NCBI RefSeq assembly: GCF_005981925.1
Contig: NZ_VBVX01000032.1
Location: 1 to 35,819, forward strand
From: Streptomyces albidochromogenes
GTDB lineage: Bacteria > Actinomycetota > Actinomycetes > Streptomycetales > Streptomycetaceae
Reading direction: 5' to 3'
Length of the DNA stretch: 35,819 nucleotides
The position numbers and the translations under genes were made by a program. Below are positions 28,995 to 35,819 of the stretch, piece by piece. The notes below the pieces were generated by a model that saw nothing but the letters and a program-made list of their open reading frames with translations, made no database searches and was not told where the DNA came from. Position 1 is the stretch's first letter. The number at the start of each line of letters is the position of its first letter.

Positions 28995-31723
28995 AGTTGT
29001 TGGCCCGTCTTGGGGTCGTACTTGACGCTGACGGCGACGACTTGGTCGGTCGGGAGCACCTCAACCCATTGATCGAAGACCTGATAGGGCTCTGCGGGGC
29101 GGAAGCCACCGGCCAGGGGATCGAACCCGTTCTCGAAGACCTTGTCGGCGGCGAGCGTCGTGTCGAAGTTCTCCTGGGCCAGGGACCGCAGGTGCGTGGC
29201 AAGGCGGTCCAAAACCTGGCCGACCGTTCCCTGGAAGTCTTGAGGGTCGTCGTCCTTTCTTGTGTACGTCTTGCCAAGGCCAGCTTCTCCCTCGACCTTC
29301 TTCAGCCAAGCGAGCGCAGCTTGTTCCTGGCCGGGCCGGACGGGCAAGACCACTTTGGCCCAAGCAGCGTTCAGGAATTCATTGCGGCGCTCGTCGGCGT
29401 CGATCTGGATCAGCCAGCCCAATGAACTTCCGAGGGGTGCTGGCACGGTCTCTTCGGAGATCAGGTAGTTGACCCGCCACTCGTACGGCGGCGATGGCGA
29501 CGTGCTATTGGGCAGCGCGTAGAAATCCGCACCGGAGTACCATCCTGCGACCGTCTGGCCGGCCAAAGGCTGCAGTGGGTTGCCGGGTTCGGGCTTCGGA
29601 ATGGGGCGTACAGGATACCTGCCGGTGCTCTGGGCGGAGGGCGTGGGCGCGTTCACCGCGCCAGCGCGCCAGAAGTCGGGGGAGACGAAGTAAAGCATCT
29701 CGTCGACGTCGAAGAACTTCTGGATCTCTTCCGCCTCCAGGTACGGCGTGTTGTTGTTGGGCGTGGGGTAAATGCCCTCCGGCAGCTGCTTGATCAGGTT
29801 CCGGAAAACGCATCGGCGCTCCTCGTTGCGCAGGTCCTCGGAGGAGCGGAGACGCATCGAGCTGATCAGGCGCAGCCGCTCACGAACGGCCTGGCCGTAC
29901 GCCTCGTGCTGGAGCCGGTCGACCTCCTTCTGATATTCGGCCTGTGCCGCTTCGTTGAGTGTCTTGACCTTATTCTTGGCCTCATCCGTCGGCTCATAGA
30001 CGAGCGTGAGGTCGAATGGGAGGGATTTGCGGCCCTGGAAGTTGGCGTACGTCATCTTCACGTTGAGCGTGTGGGGGTTGGTCGACGTATTCACTGTGAA
30101 CGGAGCGAACTCGACCTGGGCGCCGTGTTTGTCCAGGGAATGCACCTTGCTGAAGATGTAGTCCACCGGAACGGGTGGCAGCGGCTTGGGGAAGCAGAAC
30201 TGGATGATGTCGTCCTTCCCCGGAAGGTAGTCGGGAGTATCGTTCAGCCCCCGGCAATCGTTGCCCGGCTCGGGCAGATAAGTCAGCTCGGCCTCGTCGT
30301 CCGGGCCCTGCTCGTGCTGGAAGGAGATTTCGAAGTGGTAGGGCACTTCCTTAGTCGCCGGCTCCGGGATCTTCTCCGGCTTCTGGATCGCGCTGAGGTC
30401 AGGCGCGGGAACGACGTGCACCATGTCCCCCAGGCCGAGTTCCCTGCCGGGATCCATCAGGTGGATCTGCCAGCACAGGCGTGATCCGACGTGTTGCAGC
30501 TGGATGCCGACCTTGCGCATCTTGCGCCGCATCTCGTAGTTCACCAACTCGGAGGTCGTGTTCTGCAGGACGTAGCGGCGACTCGATGTGTCGGTGGTAT
30601 CCGTAACCGTCCGGAACGTCGTCTTGAAGTTCCGCTTGATCTCGCTGGTGACCTTGGAGGTCTGCGTGCGGGCGCGCTTGTGCGTCGTCTCGGCACCCCG
30701 CTTGACGGTGTTCTGAGTACTGAAACTGAGACTAGCGTCGGCATGATAAATCTTGGCGTTCACCCCACCCGTGGCGCTCACGCCGAGTTTCGTGTCGTTG
30801 GCGTTCTCCTCCTTGACAGCGTCCGAGACATCTGTCTGATCAGTGAGGCTCTCCTCGCTCTTGCGGGAGACCTCCTCCGACTGCTCCACCACCTTCTCGA
30901 CCAGGGTGCGCCGTGTGCTGCTCTCCACCACCTCGACAGTGCCTCCCGGGCTGACCCAGATGTGTCCCGAGGGGGTTCCTAGGAAGTTGTCGAACTCGAA
31001 GAAGTACTCACGGAAGAGGTTGACCAGCCCCACCGGGGACAGTGCTCCTCCCGCGCTAGCGCTGTAGCGGTCGGCCAGCGCCTTCAGACCGGGCTGGATG
31101 AGCGTCAGGGCGTCGCTCCCGTGGAAATTCTCACGGGTGAGAGCGCCGATATCGGACGACGGGTGAATCTTCTTCGCAGACATTCCGGCCGTGGCCCCCA
31201 CCCACCCGGACAGCGGCTGATAGACGCCGAACAGTTCACTGTCGTACGGCAGCGCTCCTGCGAAGTCGTACAACGGCCGTCCGGTGAACGCGGGCGCGCC
31301 GGCAGCGGGCACGACCAGACGCTGGGAATGGCTGGCCGCGCCGCCGTCGGGAACGGCTTCGTACTGGACTTCCACCAACTCGTTGCCGGGAGTGGCCTTG
31401 AAGAGCTGGACCAGGCCGCTGGATGTCTGCGCCGCGGCGACGAACGCGATCACCACGCTGCCGGCCGCGCTGGCCCGGGCCGCCACGTACTGGCGTGTCC
31501 CCTCAGGGCTCCGCCACACGAGAGTCCCGCTCAGCGCGTCCACGCCGGGATAGGCGCTGGGGTCCACCACCGTGACGCTGCCCGGGAAGGCCATGGTCAT
31601 CCGGCGCCCGGTGACGATCTCGGTGTTGGAGCCCTCCACCTTGTACGACCAGATCCGATATGCACCGCCGCTGGACGTCACAGGAAGGGATGACGTGCCC
31701 AGGAATGTGACTGTGTACGTCAT
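28991..31723 (-). CDS. 910-aa protein of unknown family
   Basis: First gene of the operon. The ATG at 31723 is chosen for its GAGGAG site 7 bases upstream. The N-terminal 250 residues are beta-rich (TYTVTFLGTSSLPVTSSGGA). A polar segment follows (about 266-381) with EKVVEQSEEVSRKSEESLTD and a Thr/Lys/Arg-rich run (RGAETTHKRARTQTSKVTSE), probably helical or coiled. Then come a beta domain (RRYVLQNTTSELVNYEMRRK, LCWQIHLMDPGRELGLGDMV), the module shared with the 98-aa protein (about 591-641), and a mixed C-terminal region ending KYDPKTGQQL. No signal peptide, membrane helix or enzymatic motif is visible. I do not recognise the family. The layout with a beta-helix partner suggests a structural or surface assembly, but that is speculation. 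Confidence 0.8.
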   Translation of the reverse strand: MTYTVTFLGTSSLPVTSSGGAYRIWSYKVEGSNTEIVTGRRMTMAFPGSVTVVDPSAYPGVDALSGTLVWRSPEGTRQYVAARASAAGSVVIAFVAAAQTSSGLVQLFKATPGNELVEVQYEAVPDGGAASHSQRLVVPAAGAPAFTGRPLYDFAGALPYDSELFGVYQPLSGWVGATAGMSAKKIHPSSDIGALTRENFHGSDALTLIQPGLKALADRYSASAGGALSPVGLVNLFREYFFEFDNFLGTPSGHIWVSPGGTVEVVESSTRRTLVEKVVEQSEEVSRKSEESLTDQTDVSDAVKEENANDTKLGVSATGGVNAKIYHADASLSFSTQNTVKRGAETTHKRARTQTSKVTSEIKRNFKTTFRTVTDTTDTSSRRYVLQNTTSELVNYEMRRKMRKVGIQLQHVGSRLCWQIHLMDPGRELGLGDMVHVVPAPDLSAIQKPEKIPEPATKEVPYHFEISFQHEQGPDDEAELTYLPEPGNDCRGLNDTPDYLPGKDDIIQFCFPKPLPPVPVDYIFSKVHSLDKHGAQVEFAPFTVNTSTNPHTLNVKMTYANFQGRKSLPFDLTLVYEPTDEAKNKVKTLNEAAQAEYQKEVDRLQHEAYGQAVRERLRLISSMRLRSSEDLRNEERRCVFRNLIKQLPEGIYPTPNNNTPYLEAEEIQKFFDVDEMLYFVSPDFWRAGAVNAPTPSAQSTGRYPVRPIPKPEPGNPLQPLAGQTVAGWYSGADFYALPNSTSPSPPYEWRVNYLISEETVPAPLGSSLGWLIQIDADERRNEFLNAAWAKVVLPVRPGQEQAALAWLKKVEGEAGLGKTYTRKDDDPQDFQGTVGQVLDRLATHLRSLAQENFDTTLAADKVFENGFDPLAGGFRPAEPYQVFDQWVEVLPTDQVVAVSVKYDPKTGQQL

Positions 31724-31913
31724 CGAGACGCTCCTCACCTCGTCGTATTTCCACTGTCATATTCGCCTGACATTCGGAGCGAGGCGCGCTGAGACGCAGC
31801 CAGCCACCTGAATGGCTGGCCGATCGTGTGACGGGGCCCCCTCATCGGGTCGGTGAGCAGCGCGCGAGGTGTACGGATGGGACGATGTCTCATCAGCTAC
31901 GGGAGGTGCACGC

Positions 31914-32108
31914 GTGAACGTCTATGTCGTCGAGTACACGACACCCAGGACCCCGCCCCTGAGGGAACGCAAGGTGGAAGCAGACGACTTCGCGGTGAGG
32001 GACACGTTCGTGGAGTTCACCACTGCCGACGGCAGGAAAGTCTTCAGCGTCCGCGCCGAGACCGTTGTGACCATCGCCAAGATGGCCCCGGAACCACCGA
32101 CCACGTAA
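31914..32108 (+). CDS. 64-aa protein of unknown function
   Basis: The GTG at 31914 has a textbook GGGAGG seven bases upstream. The product (NVYVVEYTTPRTPPLRERKV, then DFAVRDTFVEFTTADGRKVF and SVRAETVVTIAKM) is balanced in composition and predicts a small beta-barrel or sheet with the FVEFTTADGRKVFSV hairpin. It resembles short Streptomyces hypotheticals but I cannot name a family. It is divergent from the 910-aa gene across 190 bp. Confidence 0.6.
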   Translation: MNVYVVEYTTPRTPPLRERKVEADDFAVRDTFVEFTTADGRKVFSVRAETVVTIAKMAPEPPTT

Positions 32109-32172
32109 GGATGCACGAACCAGCATCTGTAGCTCTTCTGGAGAGAAGGACGTGGCTCAGGTGGTCAGCCGG

Positions 32173-32310
32173 TAAGTGGCCTGGATAGAGCCGGTGGTGT
32201 TCGCGTTCGGTGTGGAAGGTCCAGTAGGTGTCGAGGTTGCCGCTCGCGGTGAGGGCACGAAGGCGGAGTACGGCTTCGGCTCCTTCGGGTCCCCAGCCGC
32301 TTCGGTGATG
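32173..32310 (-). pseudogene. ISKra4-type transposase C-terminal fragment
   Basis: The minus strand reads WGPEGAEAVLRLRALTASGN, then LDTYWTFHTEREHHRLYPGH. The pattern GAEAxLxLRAxxxNGDxDxYWxxHxxxEHxR is the C-terminal hallmark of ISKra4-family transposases. The catalytic core upstream is missing, and other frames up to about 32400 carry only scraps. The assignment rests on this one block. Confidence 0.6.
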
Positions 32311-32476
32311 TCGAGGCCGGCCAGCACTGGGCTCCGGCCTGAGCATGGCTTGCGTGGGGTGTTATCCGATACCCGCTTCTCTCCGCGGGCCGTGCGCTGA
32401 GCAGAGCACCGAGGCCGGTACGTCGTGCGGGGACCGTCCGCCGGGCGTGACCGCGGCAGACACGTAACCGCTGTGG

Positions 32477-32899
32477 TCAACGGGCGTGGCGGTAACGGGT
32501 CAGAGCCCGCCAGCCCAGGGCCGTCCCGATCAGACCCAGCAGCAGGGCCACGTAGGCGCCGCCCAGCCCGTTGCCGGTGCCGAGTCCACCGTCGGCGGTG
32601 GCCGCTACCAGCCCGCCGAGGGCCATGGCGGTCAGCCCCGCGACCAGAGCCACCGTGGCCCCAAGCGACCCGTTGGCGATGCCGATACGACCGGCGGGCC
32701 GAGTCAGCGCGAGCACTGCGATCACCACGGCGGCCAGCCCCAGCAGCCCGCCGGTAGTGGCTCCGAGCCTTCCGAGGCTGAAGTTGGTGACATCGGCGGC
32801 GAGCGACTGGACTGAGTCGTGCGCTGCCGCTGGTGTGGCAAGACCAAGCCCGGCGGGCAGTGCGGTCGCGGAGGCGGCGAACAGGCGACGAGCGGACAT
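32477..32899 (-). CDS. DUF6223-type membrane protein
   Basis: A 140-aa small membrane protein. The ATG at 32899 follows AAGGAG. A signal-like N-terminus (SARRLFAASATALPAGLGLA, TPAAAHD) precedes three hydrophobic helices: LGATTGGLLGLAAVVIAVLA, GSLGATVALVAGLTAMALGG and GGAYVALLLGLIGTALGWRA. The order and the GLGTGNGLGGAYVAL loop match DUF6223 proteins of streptomycetes, function unknown. It stands alone, with an IS relic downstream and a kinase stub on the other strand upstream. Confidence 0.82.
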   Translation of the reverse strand: MSARRLFAASATALPAGLGLATPAAAHDSVQSLAADVTNFSLGRLGATTGGLLGLAAVVIAVLALTRPAGRIGIANGSLGATVALVAGLTAMALGGLVAATADGGLGTGNGLGGAYVALLLGLIGTALGWRALTRYRHAR

Positions 32900-33096
32900 C
32901 AGAGTGCTCCTTCTTTTCCCACGACTGGATGTGGTTCGAGCATGTCGGCCGGGCCTATGGCAGGTCGTCCAGCAGTCGCAGACACTTCGCGCTACCACGG
33001 ACGCGGCAGGTGCCGCCGAGCTACTGCGCGCGTGGTAGTCGACCGCTCGTCCGCGAGCGGGATTCGCCTGCTGCGGCCACGGGCTACGGTGCGCGC

Positions 33097-33642
33097 ATGA
33101 ACAAAGGACGGTTCCGGGTTCGGGCCGGTGTCAGGGACTGGCTGATAGCCGTAGGCGTGGCGGCGGCGCTGCTGGTCACCGGTCTGTCGGGGCATCACTC
33201 CGCAACGGGCCCCGGCCTGCCCGGCTACGTGCTCTTGGTGGTGGGCGGCCTGGCGCTGGCCGCGGGCCGCCGGGCTCCGGTCGCCGTCCTCGCCGCCACC
33301 GGGCTCTGCGCGGTGGGCTACCAGGCGGCAGGGTTCGACGTGGCTGCCATCGCGTTCCTCTTCGCGGTGTACGCGGCCATGCGGGCGGGCCACCGCCTCA
33401 TCACTGTGGTGGTGAGCGTGGCCGTGCTGGCCGCTCTCCCCCTCGCGGCCCTGGCCTCCAGCGTGCACGACACGGGCGAGGCATTCGCGCAGGCCCGGGG
33501 CGCCCTCCACGCAGGTATGGCGGCGGCTTCGTGGTGGGCGCCGGAGATGCCGGAGCCGGCCAGGAGGATTGCGACGTCCTCGACGTCGAGGACGTCGAGG
33601 GTGGATCTCGATGGGAGGTTGATCTCGTTCTGTGGCAGGTAG
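33097..33642 (+). pseudogene. Sensor histidine kinase, membrane-domain stub
   Basis: From the ATG at 33097 the first 135 residues form the membrane part of an actinobacterial two-component kinase: helices DWLIAVGVAAALLVTGLSGH, LPGYVLLVVGGLALAAGRRA, PVAVLAATGLCAVGYQAAG, AIAFLFAVYAAMRAGHRLIT and VVVSVAVLAALPLAALASS. After EAFAQARGALHAG (about 33515) the expected HisKA_3 and ATPase domains are missing. The frame runs into unrelated Ser/Thr/Arg-rich sequence containing a 24-bp palindrome and stops at 33640-33642. No response regulator gene is adjacent. Confidence 0.68.
33573..33596. repeat. 24-bp perfect palindrome
   Basis: The half-site GACGTCCTCGAC is followed at once by its reverse complement GTCGAGGACGTC, and a further GTCGAGG comes right after. 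It lies at the junction between the kinase stub and unidentified sequence. It could form a cruciform. The minus-strand reading DVLDVEDV shows it might also be a codon repeat in a lost gene. Confidence 0.6.
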
Positions 33643-33830
33643 AGACCTGACGGATACTCAGCACGGTCCGGGGTGCCACTGTGACGCCAGACCTCGAAGA
33701 TCGTTTACCGTGCGTGATCTACTCCGGCACGTCGCTCAAGACGCCGCATCTCCCCGCCGAGACTGCTCCGCCACCGGGCGAGCCACTTGTGCGAGCACAT
33801 CGTTGACAGGGCTTCTCCTGCGAATCACGC
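33643..33830. other. Spacer before the hydrolase gene
   Basis: 188 bases, no gene. A TTGACA at 33803-33808 is a consensus -35 word, but no matching -10 element follows at the right distance. Confidence 0.35.
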
Positions 33831-34664
33831 GTGATCCGCGCATCCGCCCCTCGATTCCCGCCCGTGCTGATCATCGGCGGTGCGTTCCAGCGCAAGGAGT
33901 CCTGGGGGCGCTGTGAAGAGGTGTTCCTCGGGAGCATGGACGTGTTCACCGTCGACCCCCCGGACTGGGGGGCAGCCGACTTGCTGCCCGAAACCTACGG
34001 CGTCGACTTCCTCGCCGACGCGGTCTGCCACATGCTCGATGAGTGGGATGCCGGTCAGGTCAACGTGCTCGCCGGCTCCTACGGAAGCGCCATCGCCTAC
34101 GAGATCGCCCGAAGGTACCCGGACCGGGTGGGGCGCATGGTCCTGGTCGGCACGATGATCGCCATCCCAGACCACGCACAGGCCGCGATGCGCCGCACTC
34201 TGGAACACCTGGCAGCCGGAGACATGGAGACTTACGCGCACGTCACGCTCGACCTGCTCATGACGCCCGAACGCCTCGCAGACATCCCCAACGGCGCCCG
34301 CATCCGCAGACTGCTGCTGCGCCGCATCACCAACATCTCCGAGGCGGAGGCGCACCAGATGCGTGCCAACACCCTGCGCCTGCTCACCCATCAGGCTCTC
34401 GATACCCGCCAGCCGCCTCGTGCGCCGGTCCTGACCGTGGCCGGCGAGTACGACTCGTTCACCACGCCGGAGCTGTGCCGCCAGATGGCGGCGGCGTGTG
34501 CCGACAGTTGGCACGCGGAGGTCCGCGACGCCGATCACATGGTGATCCTGGAACGGACAGCGGAAGTCGCACACTTGATCACCCGGTTCCTTGCCGGGGA
34601 GCCGCTACACGGACTGCCGTACTGCCGCAGCGTTGAGCGAGTGTCACCAGGCATCACCGGGTGA
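33831..34664 (+). CDS. Alpha/beta hydrolase, possibly N-terminally shortened
   Basis: A 277-aa alpha/beta-hydrolase fold protein. PPVLIIGGAFQRKESW is the first strand and oxyanion region, the nucleophile elbow is LAGSYGSAIAYEIA (Ser within GSYG), the acid is in VAGEYDSFTTPEL and the histidine in DADHMVILE. All parts are in order. The GTG at 33831 is the first possible start after an in-frame TGA and has no good SD. Relatives usually begin with a DGTxIAYxxxGxGP strand pair that is absent here; only ASAPRF precedes PPVLI. The original 5' end may thus have been replaced. Substrate unknown. Confidence in the fold is high, in activity moderate. Confidence 0.8.
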   Translation: MIRASAPRFPPVLIIGGAFQRKESWGRCEEVFLGSMDVFTVDPPDWGAADLLPETYGVDFLADAVCHMLDEWDAGQVNVLAGSYGSAIAYEIARRYPDRVGRMVLVGTMIAIPDHAQAAMRRTLEHLAAGDMETYAHVTLDLLMTPERLADIPNGARIRRLLLRRITNISEAEAHQMRANTLRLLTHQALDTRQPPRAPVLTVAGEYDSFTTPELCRQMAAACADSWHAEVRDADHMVILERTAEVAHLITRFLAGEPLHGLPYCRSVERVSPGITG

Positions 34665-34802
34665 GCAGTCGCAATAAGGAATACACCGCTGAGTGCGCCC
34701 ATACGACGCAGCGTGATCACACCACGGTCGTCGTCTTCGAGGAAGACTGCTACAGCTTCGCCCCGCCAGCCTGGCCCTGCCTCGCCACGGTATCCCCACG
34801 CG

Positions 34803-34862
34803 CTGATCACAGCCACTCGTTGATGGCTGCTACGAGCAAATCTACTTTCGACACACGACCTA
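34803..34862. repeat. Insertion-sequence end with MITE-like terminal repeat
   Basis: CTTTCGACACACGACCTA (34845-34862) matches the MITE right end (5790-5807) and the reverse complement of its left end at 15 of 18 positions against the latter. Next to it, the reverse complement of 34803-34830 matches 5568-5595 at 24 of 28 positions. Both loci therefore carry the same two sequence words, in different order. The stop codon of the IS630 transposase overlaps the repeat. Confidence 0.5.
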
Positions 34863-35576
34863 CTGATCATTTCGTAAGTTCGGTGGGTGTAGTGGGTGGA
34901 TGGTCAGGCCGGTGTGGGCGAGGAAGGACCATGACAGTTGTGGGTTGTGGTTGATGCGGTGGATGCCTTGCTCGGTGGCGTCGGCGACACCGGCGAGGTG
35001 GTCGCCGGCGAGGTTGGCGAGTTCACGTTTCTTGAGTGAGGACCACAGCAGCTCCACCGGGTTCAGCTCGGGTGCGTAGGCGGGAAATCGCTCCAGGGTG
35101 AGCCAGTCCTGGCCGGCGACCCAAGCCCGCATCGCCCGGCTCCAAGGGGCGGATAGGCCGTCCCAGACCAGGACCACCCGCTCGCCGCGGTAGAACACCT
35201 TCATCTGCTCCAGGACCTCGATGAGGGCGGCAGTGTCGTAGCTGCCGGGCTTGAGATGGAAGCACAGGCGGGCCCCTCGACCGGGGTCGGTGGAGTGGTA
35301 TCCCAGGGCCCCGGCCATCGACGCCCGCTTCCAGTTCAGTCGGTGCCGCAGCAATGGGGTGCGGCCTCGGGGTGCGTAGGTGCGGCGGATCTGAGGCAGC
35401 AGGGAGACACCTGATTCGTCGAGGAACACGATCCAGGCACGTGTGTTCACTGCCCCTTTTTGATCCGCGGCCACTCGTGCGCGATCCAGCGGGCGATCTG
35501 CGACTCGTCCCCCTCGACCGCCCGCCGCTCGGGCCGCTGCAGACTCCATCCGAGCCGGCCGGTCAGCAACCGCCAC
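34860..35576 (-). CDS. IS630 transposase, catalytic half (ORF B)
   Basis: This frame carries the DDE domain: first acid in RAWIVFLDESGVSLLPQIRR, second in GERVVLVWDGLSAPWS, third in FPAYAPELNPVELLWSSLKK. These are the IS630/Tc1 signatures. The second motif has Pro where His is usual after DGLSA, probably tolerated. Real similarity begins near 35470, so the ATG-like start at 35576 is formal. Expression is expected by -1 frameshifting from ORF A at an A5G4 run. The protein ends HPPNLRNDQ at a TAG that overlaps the repeat at 34845-34862. The catalytic residues are intact, so the element could be active if the missing 5' part is. Confidence 0.85.
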   Translation of the reverse strand: MAVADRPARMESAAARAAGGRGGRVADRPLDRARVAADQKGAVNTRAWIVFLDESGVSLLPQIRRTYAPRGRTPLLRHRLNWKRASMAGALGYHSTDPGRGARLCFHLKPGSYDTAALIEVLEQMKVFYRGERVVLVWDGLSAPWSRAMRAWVAGQDWLTLERFPAYAPELNPVELLWSSLKKRELANLAGDHLAGVADATEQGIHRINHNPQLSWSFLAHTGLTIHPLHPPNLRNDQ

Positions 35577-35819
35577 ACCGACGCCCTCGACAGCACCACT
35601 CCCGTCACCCGCTCAACGACGGCGCCAACTCGCTCCAGGGTCCACAGGTCGGCCTCGAAACCATAGGCTTGTGCTCCTCTCTCCAATGCGGCCCGGACGG
35701 TCTCGACCTGGGCGTCGTCCAGCTTGGGCGGGCGACCGGTGGCCGCACGCCGCCGCAAGGCCGAAGCACCACCCTCCTCCCACGCCCGCCGCCATCGCCG
35801 CACGCTCTCGGCGCACACC
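35447..35819 (-). CDS. IS630 transposase, DNA-binding half (ORF A, partial)
   Basis: The frame runs off the right edge of the window, so the N-terminus is missing. Visible are the helix-turn-helix CAESVRRWRRAWEEGGASAL, the linker RRRAATGRPPKLDDAQVETV and a second winged-helix domain (LWTLERVGAVVERVTGVVLS, RASVWRLLTGRLGWSLQRPE). It ends EWPRIKKGQ at TGA 35447-35449, right after the frameshift run. This is the standard DNA-binding half of IS630 transposases. Confidence 0.85.
   Translation of the reverse strand, partial: VCAESVRRWRRAWEEGGASALRRRAATGRPPKLDDAQVETVRAALERGAQAYGFEADLWTLERVGAVVERVTGVVLSRASVWRLLTGRLGWSLQRPERRAVEGDESQIARWIAHEWPRIKKGQ
35453..35461 (-). other. Probable -1 frameshift site (A5G4 run)
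   Basis: On the minus strand the ORF A codons ATC AAA AAG GGG CAG TGA contain AAAAAGGGG. A slip of one base back at A AAG GGG lets both tRNAs re-pair and continues in the ORF B frame (GGG GCA GTG AAC). The stop of ORF A follows two codons later, as in known IS630 frameshift windows. Confidence 0.6.

Larger units (their letters stand above)
34860..35819 (-). mobile_element. IS630-family insertion sequence (right part outside the window)
   Basis: Two overlapping minus-strand frames encode the halves of an IS630-family transposase. The 5' end of the first continues beyond the right edge, so the element's outer end is not visible. The inner boundary is set here at the transposase stop. The true terminal repeat could not be identified with certainty because the adjoining repeat at 34845-34862 points away from the element. 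Confidence 0.72.

Noticed and set aside
32044-32346. A complete 100-residue minus-strand gene
   Set aside because: The first part is an ISKra4 fragment and the rest is antisense to the 64-aa gene.

Overview
The window is high-GC actinobacterial DNA that reads as Streptomyces. Wobble positions are G/C rich, GTG and TTG starts are common, the Shine-Dalgarno sites are GGAGG-like, and the gene families are typical of the genus: an ECF sigma factor with a CU044_5270-type partner, DUF4232 and DUF6223 proteins, I36 peptidase inhibitors, AraC and PucR regulators, a P450, and IS5, IS481, IS630 and ISKra4 relics. The many broken genes and insertion-sequence remnants suggest a chromosome arm or other accessory region rather than the conserved core. 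No rRNA, tRNA or CRISPR array was seen.

Layout. 1-5.0 kb: the tail of an upstream gene, a repeat-bearing non-coding stretch, an ECF sigma factor overlapping its membrane-anchored partner, and a large protein with a TerD-like C-terminus. 5.2-8.5 kb: an internally deleted IS5-type transposase, a 212-bp MITE-like element that ends in the stop codon of a DUF4232 lipoprotein gene, a VOC-fold protein and a cytochrome P450. 8.5-12.4 kb: an IS481 transposase stub, a frameshifted hydrolase-like pseudogene, a complete AraC regulator and an MFS relic. 12.6-17.0 kb: a compact four-gene minus-strand operon encoding a lipoprotein, a membrane-fusion protein with a peptidoglycan-binding domain, an ABC ATPase and a MacB/FtsX permease. 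Stops and starts overlap or touch, so these proteins probably form one envelope export or sensing complex. 17.0-18.5 kb: two tandem paralogous I36 inhibitors, each followed by the same hairpin, then a truncated second copy of the AraC gene. 19.2-21.9 kb: a MerR regulator with its oxidoreductase and a perfect 16-bp palindrome between them, a dead integrase fragment and a HicB-like antitoxin. 22.1-26.0 kb: a broken cupredoxin gene, a secreted serine hydrolase, an HSL-type esterase and a divergent PucR-like regulator. 26.1-26.5 kb: relics of MFS, Tn3 transposase and LutA genes packed into about 430 bp.

26.5-31.7 kb holds the least familiar content: a minus-strand operon encoding a 910-aa protein of unknown family, a 98-aa protein that resembles an internal segment of it, and a 714-aa parallel beta-helix protein. 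The genes are translationally coupled, and none has an obvious signal peptide or membrane segment. This is the best candidate for an undescribed system. 31.8-35.8 kb: a small ORF, an ISKra4 relic, a DUF6223 protein, a sensor-kinase stub, an alpha/beta hydrolase that may lack its normal N-terminus, and an IS630-family transposase in two overlapping frames that runs off the right edge.

All calls come from reading the sequence without database searches. Family names are from recognised motifs, and statements about relatedness are by eye.
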